This document shows positions 51,721 through 59,355 of a DNA stretch of 64,000 nucleotides, in pieces. This DNA is from Archangium gephyra. Its GTDB lineage: Bacteria; Myxococcota; Myxococcia; Myxococcales; Myxococcaceae. Each line of letters opens with the position of its first letter. Position 1 is the first letter of the stretch. The stretch lies in contig QFQP01000013.1 of assembly GCA_003243425.1 (NCBI GenBank), forward strand, positions 268,343-332,342. Reading direction: 5' to 3'. A model generated the notes under the pieces. It had not been told where the DNA came from, did not search any database, and saw nothing but the letters and a program-made list of their open reading frames with translations. Made by a program: the position numbers and the translations under genes.

Positions 51721-53892
51721 ATGCTGTCTCTGCTCGTCACGCTCGTGATTCTCGCGCCGGAGGTGCCGCCTCAGTGCGCGGCGCCGCCTCAACGCGACAT
51801 GGGCCCGTTGACTCAGTTCGCGCAGACGTCGGGTTCTCTGTCCGTCGGGTTGGACAGCGTGGCCACGTGGTGCTTCGACTCGAGCGGTTCGTGGACCGGC
51901 GGCAACAAGAAGCCCAACCCGAATGCCGTGCCGACCGGTGACTGCAAGCGGGCCATCGCGGCGTGCGAGGGCTCGAAGAACGCGCTGTCAGATGACGCGC
52001 GTCGCGTGATGTACGACACCCTCGCCGAGATGGACCGGCCCTTTCTCGGTGTGAAGTACACGCCGAAGCGAAGCGGCCTGGCTGAGCGCCCATCGGAAGC
52101 TGCGGAGTGCAATTCGAAGGAACGCTCGACGCTGTTCGCGAACGCACAGGCGCGAATGGACCTCGGTCGCCTCGCGAGCGTGACGCAGAACGAGTACGCG
52201 AATTACCGCACGTGGTTGTTCGCGGAAGGTCTGCGGTGCGCACAGGCGGTCGCGCGCGGTGAGAAGGATCTCACGCGTCGTGGTGTTGCCGTTGATGCGG
52301 TGGTGCAGGGTGGCGGCACGCAGCAGGTTCCGTCGCAACCCGGTGCGGACGCCGGCTCGGGCTCGACGACGTTGGTGATCGCCGGGGCCAACGTGAACGC
52401 CGGTGCGTCAGGCAACGCTGGCGGGACGGGGCCGAACGGAACCGCCGGAGCGGTCGGCTCGGGCGCTTCGTCGACGACCGGCTCCGGGAGCACGGGGATC
52501 GGAGGCGCGAACTCCGGCGGCGCGTCAGGTGGCAGTGCGACGGCCGGAGCCGGCGGCGCGAATGGCGTGAACACGGGTCGGACCGCAATCGCGGGCGCCA
52601 CCGGCACGGGCGGATCATCGACGACTGGCTCCGGCGCAACGAACGCGGGTGTCGGCGCAACGAACGCGGGTGTCGGCGGAGCGAACGCGGGTGTGGGCGG
52701 CGCGAATGCGGGTGTCGGCGCAACGAACGCGGGTGTCGGCGGAGCGAACGCGGGTGTGGGCGGCGCGAACGCGGGTGTCGGCGGAGCGAACGCGGGTGTC
52801 GGCGGAGCGAACGCGGGTGTCGGCGGAGCGAACACGGGTGCCGGCGCAGCGAACGCGGGTGTCGGCGGCGCGAACGCGGGTGTCGGCGGCGCGAACGCGG
52901 GTGTCGGGGGAGCGAACGCGGGTGTCGGCGGAACGAACGCGGGTGTCGGCGGAGCGAACACAGGTGCTGGGCGCACGGGCGGGGCTGGCTCGACAACGGC
53001 AGGCCCCGGCGTCGCGGGCGGAACCATCGTCGCAAGCGCAGGTCAAACCGGCGTGCGCACCACGAACACGCTCTTCATCGGTGGCCCCACTGCCGAACGC
53101 GAAAAGGCCCTCGGCGCATCGATGCTCGAGAAATGGCGCTACTTCCTCGGCGAGCAACAGAAGCTCGAAGGCGACATCGACTGGACCGGCGGCTTCCTCG
53201 TTTCACGCGAACTGCGCGACTGCCGCTGCGTTCGTCCAGTGCCTGGAGAGATCGTCCGCAAGCTCGAGAAGAACGAGAAGGACCCCGCGGTCGCCGCAGA
53301 CGATGACAAGAACACGCGCTGCGAGCTCTGCCTCCTCGACGCGTACCCTCGTTGGCGTTCCCGCGCGACCAAGCAGTGCGCGCTCGCGCTCGAGCTCACC
53401 GAGTACGAAATCGGGGTGATTCAGCGCAGCGACGACGGCAACGGTCTGCCACAGCGTTGCGTCGACGCCGCGAAGGACAAGCTCGCGGGCAACACCGGCC
53501 GCACCGGCAAGGTGACGTTCGGCGACGGGTCCGCGAAGCCCGCGAACAACAACGGCGGCTTCATCATCATGAAGAATGAAGCGCCCGTTCAGCCGCACCC
53601 CGTGGCTGAAGCGCCGAAGTCTGCGCCGGCCGTCACTCCCATGCCTCCACGCGAAGACGGTCGCATCTACGTGCGCGTCTTCACCAGTCACGCCTGCACC
53701 GCCGAAGTTCTTCCCGGGCCGGTGGTCGCGCACAACGGTGACGTGTTGCCGGTGCCGACGTCGGCGAAGGAAATCTCGGTGCGCGGCGACTGCGGTGGCA
53801 TCGCCGAGCTGTACTTCGGCAAGGAAGACAAACCTCGCGTCTCCGAGCCCTTCGCGAGGAACCAACCTCTGAGGCTTCAGTTCCGTCAATGA
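51721..53892 (+). CDS. Secreted Gly/Ala/Asn-rich protein with 16 heptapeptide repeats
   Basis: 723 residues. An N-terminal signal (MLSLLVTLVILAPEVPPQ) is followed by a Cys-containing helical domain (about 20-195: TWCFDSSGSW, GDCKRAIAACEGS, RCAQAVARGEKDL). A low-complexity Gly/Ala/Thr region (about 200-305) leads into sixteen 7-residue units, mostly GGANAGV (about 305-416). The C-terminal 290 residues hold a second Cys-rich domain (DCRCVRPVPGEI, CELCLLDAYPRW) and a final beta domain (RIYVRVFTSHACTAEVLPGP). No family is recognised. The stop overlaps the DUF2378 gene (ATGA). Looks like two globular domains on a long flexible or fibrous spacer. Confidence 0.7.
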   Translation: MLSLLVTLVILAPEVPPQCAAPPQRDMGPLTQFAQTSGSLSVGLDSVATWCFDSSGSWTGGNKKPNPNAVPTGDCKRAIAACEGSKNALSDDARRVMYDTLAEMDRPFLGVKYTPKRSGLAERPSEAAECNSKERSTLFANAQARMDLGRLASVTQNEYANYRTWLFAEGLRCAQAVARGEKDLTRRGVAVDAVVQGGGTQQVPSQPGADAGSGSTTLVIAGANVNAGASGNAGGTGPNGTAGAVGSGASSTTGSGSTGIGGANSGGASGGSATAGAGGANGVNTGRTAIAGATGTGGSSTTGSGATNAGVGATNAGVGGANAGVGGANAGVGATNAGVGGANAGVGGANAGVGGANAGVGGANAGVGGANTGAGAANAGVGGANAGVGGANAGVGGANAGVGGTNAGVGGANTGAGRTGGAGSTTAGPGVAGGTIVASAGQTGVRTTNTLFIGGPTAEREKALGASMLEKWRYFLGEQQKLEGDIDWTGGFLVSRELRDCRCVRPVPGEIVRKLEKNEKDPAVAADDDKNTRCELCLLDAYPRWRSRATKQCALALELTEYEIGVIQRSDDGNGLPQRCVDAAKDKLAGNTGRTGKVTFGDGSAKPANNNGGFIIMKNEAPVQPHPVAEAPKSAPAVTPMPPREDGRIYVRVFTSHACTAEVLPGPVVAHNGDVLPVPTSAKEISVRGDCGGIAELYFGKEDKPRVSEPFARNQPLRLQFRQ
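52633..52968 (+). repeat. 21-bp tandem repeat, 16 units, in frame
   Basis: Sixteen contiguous 21-bp units of the kind GGCGGAGCGAACGCGGGTGTC encode GGANAGV with variants GATNAGV, GAANAGV, GGTNAGV and GGANTGA. High identity at DNA level with silent differences in Gly and Val codons points to recent expansion and slippage or recombination. No stop occurs in most frames, which creates long false reading frames on both strands. Confidence 0.95.
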
Positions 53893-54419
53893 GCACGATT
53901 CCGGGAAAGATGGTCGAGGGGCTTTTCAAGAAGGTGCTCGCTGGCGACGTGTCGCCGCAGTTGCTGGGGCAGCTGGCCGAAGCTGGCCTCGATCTGACCG
54001 CGCCTCCGCCGGCGAACTACCCGCGCACCACGTGGTACCGCGCCATCGAGCTGACGGCTGCGTCGCTGTACCCGACAGACGCGCGCCCGGAGCAGCTCCG
54101 CAAGCTCGGTGCCCACATCATCGATTCACTGAAGACGCGCGGCATCATCAAGGGCGCGTGGTTGTCGATGGCGAAGCTCATGGGGCCGCGCCGCGCACTT
54201 CGTCAGGCCATGGACTTTCTCGATCGCAGCCCCGTCAAGCTCGAGATCACCGAGCGCACGAAGACCGAGTTCGAGATCCTCGTCGACGACCCGGAGCAAC
54301 CAGAGTTCCTCGCCGGGCTCCTGCAGAAGGCCATCGACATGCTGGGCGGTAAAGACGCCGCGGTCTCGCCGTTGCCTCCGCGGCCCGGCGCGAGCCTCTT
54401 TCGCGCGACCTGGCGATGA
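53889..54419 (+). CDS. DUF2378 family protein (myxobacterial TIGR02265 type)
   Basis: 176 residues. The pattern VEGLFKKVLAGDVSPQLLGQLAEAGLDL, then YPRTTWYRAIELTAASLYP, PEQLRKLGAHIID and KLMGPRRALRQAMDFLDRSPVKLEI matches the DUF2378 family, known almost only from Myxococcales, where several paralogues per genome occur. Cytoplasmic, function unknown. It overlaps by 4 bp both with the upstream repeat-protein gene and the downstream ligase gene, so the three form a tightly coupled operon. Confidence 0.85.
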   Translation: MSTIPGKMVEGLFKKVLAGDVSPQLLGQLAEAGLDLTAPPPANYPRTTWYRAIELTAASLYPTDARPEQLRKLGAHIIDSLKTRGIIKGAWLSMAKLMGPRRALRQAMDFLDRSPVKLEITERTKTEFEILVDDPEQPEFLAGLLQKAIDMLGGKDAAVSPLPPRPGASLFRATWR

Positions 54420-55864
54420 GCTCGCTGTTCGCGCGGCTCGACACCCCTGGCGAAGCTCTCGCGCTCGAGGTCGGTGCCGAAGCGCTCACCACGTCGCAGC
54501 TCGCGGCCGAAGCTTCGGCACTTCGTGAGCTGCTCTTCGCGCACGGGGTGACTGCTGGGCAGCACGTCGCGGTGTGGACACAGCCGTCACTCGAAACACC
54601 GGCCGCCGCCGTGGCGATCGCCGCTGCAGGCTTCGTGCTCGTTCCGCTCGACCCGAAGTTGGGGCCGCTCGAGCTGGGGCACATCGTGAAAGATGCGAAG
54701 CCCGCCATCGCGCTCGCTGCAGATCCCGCATCGGTCGCGGGCAAGACCTCGCTCACCACGTTGCCGCTCACGCCGGCGCTTCGCTCGCCACGAACGTTGC
54801 TCGGCGCCACGCGCCGCATCGACGACGAACCGCTGCTCGTTCTCTACACGAGCGGCACCACAGGTCTTCCCAAGGGCGCGGTGCTCAGCGCCCGCAACGT
54901 CGCGTTCGATCTCGATGGCCTCGCGAAGGCGTGGAAGTGGGGGCGCGAAGACACGGTCGTCCACGCGTTGCCTTTGTTCCACGTGCATGGCCTGGTGCTG
55001 GGCCTGTTCGGCTCGCTGCGAGTCGGGGGCGCGCTGCACTGGTTCCCGCGCTTCGAGCCCAAAGAGATCGCGGCTGCGCTCGGGCGGGGCACCACCGTCT
55101 TCTTCGCGGTGCCCACGATGTACCACCGGCTCGCCGAGGCCGCCGAGAAGGACGCTTCGCTGCTCGTGGGTCTTCGTCACGCGCGCCTGCTGGTGAGTGG
55201 CTCGGCTGCGCTTCCGCAGCGTGATCAGGCGCGCATCGAACGGCTCACCGGGCGCCGCGTCGTCGAGCGCTACGGTCTCACCGAGACCATCATCAACTGC
55301 GCGGTGCGAATCGACGGCACGCCCAGCCCCGGCTCCGTCGGGCCCGGCCTCGACGGCATCGAAGTGAAGCTGGTCGACGATGACCGCCGTGACCTCGACG
55401 CGCGTGACGACGCGACCCTCGGTGAAGTGGCCGTGCGCGGGCCCAACGTGTTCCTCGGTTATTTGAACCGGCCCGACGCGACCGCTGCCGTCAAAGACCC
55501 CGACGGGTGGTTCTTCACCGGCGACATGGCGTGCATGCGTGAAGACGGCAGCGTGCGCATCGTCGGCCGACGCGCGACCGATCTCATCAAGTGCGGCGGC
55601 TACAAGGTCGGCGCTGGCGAGGTCGAAGCCGCGCTGCTCGAACATCCCCAGGTGCGTGAGGCAGCCGTCGTCGGCAGGCCCGACGAGGACCTGGGCGAGA
55701 AGATCGTCGCCTTCGTGGTCGTCAACGCCGCGATCGAACCGGGCACGCTGCAAGACTTCGTCGCCGCGCAGCTCTCGCCACACAAGCGACCCCGCGAAGT
55801 GAACGTGGTGTCGGAGCTGCCCCGCAATGCAATGGGCAAGGTCGTCAAGACCAGGCTGCGCTGA
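54416..55864 (+). CDS. Acyl-CoA ligase, MatB (malonyl-CoA synthetase)-like
   Basis: 482 residues, AMP-binding superfamily. ATP loop VLYTSGTTGLPKGAVLS, core PLFHVHGLVLGLFGSL, VERYGLTETIINCAVRIDG (the YGxTE motif), and the C-terminal hinge and Lys region RIVGRRATDLIKCGGYKVGAGEVEAALLEHP, ending LPRNAMGKVVKTRL with the catalytic Lys. The GxKVGAGE-type hinge and close length match MatB, which makes malonyl- or methylmalonyl-CoA from free acid, CoA and ATP. The acid used here is not proven; it may feed polyketide or fatty-acid synthesis. Stop is followed by a hairpin. Confidence 0.8.
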   Translation: MSSLFARLDTPGEALALEVGAEALTTSQLAAEASALRELLFAHGVTAGQHVAVWTQPSLETPAAAVAIAAAGFVLVPLDPKLGPLELGHIVKDAKPAIALAADPASVAGKTSLTTLPLTPALRSPRTLLGATRRIDDEPLLVLYTSGTTGLPKGAVLSARNVAFDLDGLAKAWKWGREDTVVHALPLFHVHGLVLGLFGSLRVGGALHWFPRFEPKEIAAALGRGTTVFFAVPTMYHRLAEAAEKDASLLVGLRHARLLVSGSAALPQRDQARIERLTGRRVVERYGLTETIINCAVRIDGTPSPGSVGPGLDGIEVKLVDDDRRDLDARDDATLGEVAVRGPNVFLGYLNRPDATAAVKDPDGWFFTGDMACMREDGSVRIVGRRATDLIKCGGYKVGAGEVEAALLEHPQVREAAVVGRPDEDLGEKIVAFVVVNAAIEPGTLQDFVAAQLSPHKRPREVNVVSELPRNAMGKVVKTRLR

Positions 55865-55880
55865 AGACCAGAAACGAGAA

Positions 55881-55911
55881 CAGCGACCACACCTTCGAAG
55901 CGTGGTCGCTG
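55881..55911 (+). terminator. Hairpin terminator after the ligase gene
   Basis: A perfect 10-bp stem CAGCGACCAC / GTGGTCGCTG with an 11-base loop containing CTTCGAAG, then CGTCTC; a second short stem (ACCACC/GGTGGT, 55921-55937) follows. The T tract is weak, so Rho may assist. It lies between convergent genes. Confidence 0.6.
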
Positions 55912-55943
55912 CGTCTCTGAACCACCGGCGTGGTGGTGAACGC

Positions 55944-56465
55944 TTACGTCTTCACGAAGTACGTGGGGTTCTTGCGGCTCAGCGTGATGGGGCCCCACTC
56001 GAACGTCTTGGTGCCGGCCTGCGCGATGCCGGGAACGCCGGGCGAGTACTCACCGATGACCGCGGCGATGTGACCGGGCGCCTTGCCGTCAGGGCGGCCC
56101 TTCATCGCCTTGTTGTTGTACCAGGCGGCGGCGACCAGCTTGCCGTTCTTGGCGGCGGCCATCGCTTCCTGCGCGCTGACCTTCTTCCAGCCGCTGCCGG
56201 GCTTGTTCATCGCCGTGAACATCTGGTTGGCGACCTTGCCCTGGAAGCCCTTGAAGCCATGCTTCGCGGCGTACGCGTTGAACGCCTGGTTGCAGAAGGT
56301 GGTCTTTCCCTTCTTGGCGAACCGCTGAATGTTGATGCTCTTCACCATCTTGGCCAGCTTGGGGTTCGCTCCCGCGGCCTTGGTGGTGCGCTTGGCAGTC
56401 GTCGTCCTGGTGGTGCCCGTGGTCGTGCGCGTCGTGGTGCGATTGCTCGTACGAGAAACGGCCAT
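55944..56465 (-). CDS. Basic NlpC/P60- or CHAP-like papain-fold protein without signal peptide
   Basis: 173 residues from the ATG of MAVSRTSNRTT; AGGGAG lies upstream. Residues 1-35 are a Thr/Arg/Lys-rich disordered tail. The remainder has a catalytic-looking Cys (KTTFCNQAFNAYAAKHG), SAQEAMAAAKNGKLVAAAWYNN and a His in APGHIAAVIGEYSPG, with the spacing of NlpC/P60-like amidases (Cys then His after the entrance Asp/Gly strand). Such enzymes cut peptidoglycan cross-peptides. No export signal is seen, so it could be a lysis, phage-type or secreted-effector protein, or act on another target. It sits next to an acidic small protein. Confidence 0.6.
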   Translation of the reverse strand: MAVSRTSNRTTTRTTTGTTRTTTAKRTTKAAGANPKLAKMVKSINIQRFAKKGKTTFCNQAFNAYAAKHGFKGFQGKVANQMFTAMNKPGSGWKKVSAQEAMAAAKNGKLVAAAWYNNKAMKGRPDGKAPGHIAAVIGEYSPGVPGIAQAGTKTFEWGPITLSRKNPTYFVKT

Positions 56466-56483
56466 GGTGTGTGGTTCTCCCTG

Positions 56484-56516
56484 AGTGAACAGAAGGTTTT
56501 TCGCCACCTGCTCACT
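56484..56516 (-). promoter_or_regulatory. Inverted repeat upstream of the papain-fold protein gene
   Basis: AGTGAACAG (56484-56492) and CTGCTCACT (56508-56516) pair over 9 positions (one G-U) with additional G-C pairs inside around an A/T loop. It lies 19 bp before the start on the minus strand: operator or attenuator rather than terminator. Confidence 0.4.
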
Positions 56517-56530
56517 GGAAGTTGCGCGAA

Positions 56531-56806
56531 TCACCGAATGATTCGCTTGAAGGCATTCGATTTCACCCGTGGAAGATCCGGGTGACTCCTGGCGCTATCA
56601 GGCTGCGGCAGCTCTGTCTTCTTCTGGGCCGCGTAGTCGTCACCCTCGGCGGCGACTTCTTCCGATGCCTCCGAGAACATCGCCTCGTCGGCAGGGAGTT
56701 CGTCTTCGAACTCCTCTTCCTCCTCGTCACCGTCGACGTTGGGGTCCCACGTGAGGAGCTCGACGACTTCTTCGTCTTCGCGGGGCTTGGCGGTCATGAG
56801 GGTCAC
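56531..56806 (-). CDS. Small highly acidic protein
   Basis: 91 residues, about one-third Asp/Glu: EDEEVVELLTWDPNVDGDEEEEEFEDELPADEAMF, then EEVAAEGDDYAAQKK and a basic end. The start is a GTG overlapping the upstream cystathionine beta-synthase stop (GTGA), or an ATG 9 bp later. No signal or fold recognised; it looks intrinsically disordered. Co-transcribed with cystathionine beta-synthase and 65 bp before the basic papain-fold protein on the same strand, which it might bind by charge. Confidence 0.6.
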   Translation of the reverse strand: MTLMTAKPREDEEVVELLTWDPNVDGDEEEEEFEDELPADEAMFSEASEEVAAEGDDYAAQKKTELPQPDSARSHPDLPRVKSNAFKRIIR

Positions 56807-58173
56807 CGTTCGGCGAGGAACTCGATGAGATCGATCTTGGTGAGAATGGCGACGATCTTCTGGCCGTCACGCACGACGGCCACGTTGTCCTGCGCGAACA
56901 CCTGACGCAGCTGCGGAATGGTGGTGTCGAGCGTCACCACACCCTGGAGCGGCGCGATGAGCGCGTCGATGGTGTCGGCCATCTTGTAGCTGCCGGCGAT
57001 GAGACCGTTGAGCAGGTCGTACTCGTGAATCATACCCACCGAGCTGCCGTCTGCCGCGACCACCGGCATCTGCGAGATGCCGTGCTTCTTCATCGCCTCG
57101 ATGACGGCGCCGATCTTCTCGCCCTTGGCGCTGGTGACCAGCTTCTGCTTCTTGCCGCCGATGACGTCGCGAACGGTGCCCGGGCCCTTCTCTTCGATGT
57201 AGCCGAGGTCCTTCATCCACTCGTCCGAGTAGAACTTCGAGACGTACGCGTTGCCCGAGTCGGGCAGCAGCACGACGATGGTCTTGCCCTTGCCGACTTC
57301 CTTGGCGAGCTCGACGGCCGCGTGCACCGCGGCGCCCGAAGAGCCGCCCGCGAAGATGCCTTCTTCACGCGCGAGCCGCCGCGCCATCAGGAACGACTGG
57401 CGATCATCGATCTGACGAATCTGGTCGACGACCTTGAAGTCCATGGCGCCGCACACCATGTCTTCGCCGATGCCTTCGACCTTGTAGGTGTGCGCTTCGC
57501 CGACTTTGCCGGTCTTGAAGTAGCCCGCGTAGATCGAGCCGATGGGGTCGACGCCCACGTTCTGGATCCTGGGGTTCTTCTCCTTGAAGTACTTGCCGGC
57601 GCCGCTCATGGTGCCGCCGGTGCCGAGGCCGGAAACGAAGTAGTCGAACTTGCCGTCCATCTGCTCCCACACCTCGGGGCCGGTCGACAGGTAGTGCGCC
57701 TCGATGTTGTCGGGCGTGTGGTACTGGTTCGGGTAGAACGCGCCCGGCGTCTCCTTCACCAGCCGCTTGGCCGTCTCGTAGTAGCTGCGCGGGTCGTCGG
57801 CGGGAACGTTGGTCGGCGTGACCACCACCTGCGCGCCCATGCCCTTGAGGCGGTTCACCTTCTCGGACGACATCTTGTCCGGCATCGTGAAGATCGACTT
57901 GTAACCGCGCACCGCGGCGATCATCGCCAGCCCGAAGCCGGTGTTCCCCGAGGTGTTCTCGATGATGGTGCCGCCGGGCTTCAAGCGGCCATCGGCCTCG
58001 GCCTTGTTCACGATGTGCAGCGCCATGCGGTCCTTGATGGCGCCGCCGGGGTTCATGAACTCCAGCTTCACGTAGATCGTCGCGTCTTCAGGACCGACGA
58101 GCTTGTTCAGCTTGACGATGGGCGTGTTGCCGATGGCGGAAAGAACCGAGTCGTGAACGTTTTTCTGGGCCAT
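56803..58173 (-). CDS. Cystathionine beta-synthase
   Basis: 456 residues with a PLP fold-type II core and a C-terminal CBS pair. PLP Lys47 is in NPGGAIKDRM; the phosphate and substrate loops are ENTSGNTGFGLAM and SGLGTGGTMSGAGKY; AGGSSGAAVHAAVELA is also typical. The CBS pair is at about residues 335-456 (VTSAKGEKIGAVIEAMKKHGISQMPVV and DNVAVVRDGQKIVAILTKIDL). It joins homocysteine and serine into cystathionine; the CBS domains may bind adenosyl ligands. There is no haem domain, as in other bacterial forms. Works with the gamma-synthase/lyase at 50543. Confidence 0.95.
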   Translation of the reverse strand: MAQKNVHDSVLSAIGNTPIVKLNKLVGPEDATIYVKLEFMNPGGAIKDRMALHIVNKAEADGRLKPGGTIIENTSGNTGFGLAMIAAVRGYKSIFTMPDKMSSEKVNRLKGMGAQVVVTPTNVPADDPRSYYETAKRLVKETPGAFYPNQYHTPDNIEAHYLSTGPEVWEQMDGKFDYFVSGLGTGGTMSGAGKYFKEKNPRIQNVGVDPIGSIYAGYFKTGKVGEAHTYKVEGIGEDMVCGAMDFKVVDQIRQIDDRQSFLMARRLAREEGIFAGGSSGAAVHAAVELAKEVGKGKTIVVLLPDSGNAYVSKFYSDEWMKDLGYIEEKGPGTVRDVIGGKKQKLVTSAKGEKIGAVIEAMKKHGISQMPVVAADGSSVGMIHEYDLLNGLIAGSYKMADTIDALIAPLQGVVTLDTTIPQLRQVFAQDNVAVVRDGQKIVAILTKIDLIEFLAER

Positions 58174-58186
58174 GCGGCCGCGTGTA

Positions 58187-58408
58187 TCAGATCGCTTTGC
58201 TGACCTGCTTGCCCTTCATCAATGACTCAATGCGGTGAAGAACTTCGGCTTTGTACACGCGCGAGCCGCAGTTGGGGCACGCACCCTGCGGCACATCGGT
58301 GAGCACCACGACCTTGCCGTTCACCGTCAGGCGCACCTCGACGAAGCGGTTGTCGTAGATCCCGCTGCACGGGCAGCGCCCGTAGTCGCGCTTGGCGTAA
58401 TCGGCCAT
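58187..58408 (-). CDS. YgiT-type zinc-finger protein
   Basis: 73 residues. N-terminal RCPCSG and C-terminal ACPNCGSRVYKAEVLHRIESLM form the CxC/CxxC zinc site of YgiT-like proteins. Here there is no adjacent toxin (such as MqsR) or attached helix-turn-helix, so it is a stand-alone zinc protein. It lies 13 bp before the cystathionine beta-synthase gene and may be its first operon member; the divergent GTG gene starts 26 bp away. Confidence 0.75.
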   Translation of the reverse strand: MADYAKRDYGRCPCSGIYDNRFVEVRLTVNGKVVVLTDVPQGACPNCGSRVYKAEVLHRIESLMKGKQVSKAI

Positions 58409-58434
58409 GAAGTTGGCGTACCATAGTCAAACCC

Positions 58435-59343
58435 GTGACGACCCGTTTACCGCCTTCCACGAAACCTCCTGAGACGCGGTCGCTCGATGCACCGCGCCGT
58501 GGCACGCGCGTGGCCGCCGACGACGCGCCGAAGCTCATCAAGCGCGAAGACGACGAGGCGAAGACCATGTCGCCTGAAGCCGCGCTCTGGGGCGGCGTCG
58601 ACATGGACCGCTCGTTGGAGATCAGAAAGTCCGACGTCGATGCGCGCATGGCGGAAGCAGCGGCCGCCGAGAAGGCCGACAAGGAGGAAGGTCACGAGCA
58701 CGCGTCTGACGCGCGCGACGATGCCGAGAAATCAGCCAAGGCGAAGGGCCTGCTGAAGATCTTCTCGTGGCAGAAGAACCAGTCCGGCAAGCCCGACCCC
58801 AAGGCGCAGCTGCTCAAGAACGAGCAGACGCGGCAGCAGGCGATGAAGGGCAACGCGCCGGCGTTCACGAAGCAGGGGCCATCGTCGACGGCCACTTCGA
58901 GCGCTCGTCTTCCCATGGTCGCCGCGCGGCCGCTCACCAGCGCGAGCGCGTCACGGCTCAACGCGGTGGGCGGGGTGCAGCAGGCGCTGATGGGCACCCC
59001 CGCGCGCGCGGAACGGCCGCCCGACGCCTACGCGCTGCTCAAAGACGCCAGGGAGCGCGGCGTACTCTTCGTGGAAGACGCGCTCGCAGAAGGTCATTCC
59101 GAAGAGCAGGAAGACCCCGAGCTCGCGGAGGCCGTCGAAGAGTGCATTCGGCTGTGCTTCGGCGTTCGCGGAATTCTGCGCATCGGCCCCGGGAAGAACG
59201 ACAAGAACGAAGCCATCATCGTGGTGGCGACCACCAACGGTTTTTCCGAGGCGTCCCTCGCCGTGGTGCCGCCGAAGGTGCACCGCTTCAACACGCTCAT
59301 CGCCATTCCTTTTGAGCTGCTGCCGCTCAAGCGGGAGCGCTAG
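58435..59343 (+). CDS. Hypothetical protein with disordered N-terminus and small C-terminal domain
   Basis: 302 residues from a GTG. The first 195 residues are Ala/Lys/Glu/Pro-rich and look disordered (KLIKREDDEAKTMSPEAALW, KGLLKIFSWQKNQSGK). The last 110 form a globular-looking part: YALLKDARERGVLFVEDAL, EAVEECIRLCFGVRGILRIGPGKNDKNEAIIVVATTNGFSEASLAVVP. That portion recalls an NIL- or ferredoxin-like alpha/beta unit, but no family is assigned. It precedes the AmgK-like gene by 12 bp in the same operon. Confidence 0.6.
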   Translation: MTTRLPPSTKPPETRSLDAPRRGTRVAADDAPKLIKREDDEAKTMSPEAALWGGVDMDRSLEIRKSDVDARMAEAAAAEKADKEEGHEHASDARDDAEKSAKAKGLLKIFSWQKNQSGKPDPKAQLLKNEQTRQQAMKGNAPAFTKQGPSSTATSSARLPMVAARPLTSASASRLNAVGGVQQALMGTPARAERPPDAYALLKDARERGVLFVEDALAEGHSEEQEDPELAEAVEECIRLCFGVRGILRIGPGKNDKNEAIIVVATTNGFSEASLAVVPPKVHRFNTLIAIPFELLPLKRER

Positions 59344-59355
59344 GAACCCGCCTCC

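Noticed and set aside
52633..52968. Possible CRISPR array
   Set aside because: Units are contiguous, in coding frame and without unique spacers; the 45-bp array at 63792 is the same case.
52203..53157. Antisense and alternative-frame repeat proteins over the 21-bp array
   Set aside because: The 21-bp unit has no stops in most frames, so these are artefacts of the repeat; they lack ribosome sites and conserved flanks.
55944..56806. Classical effector-immunity pair
   Set aside because: Immunity to a wall amidase would be expected to be periplasmic; the acidic protein has no signal peptide. Kept only as a possible chaperone-like partner.
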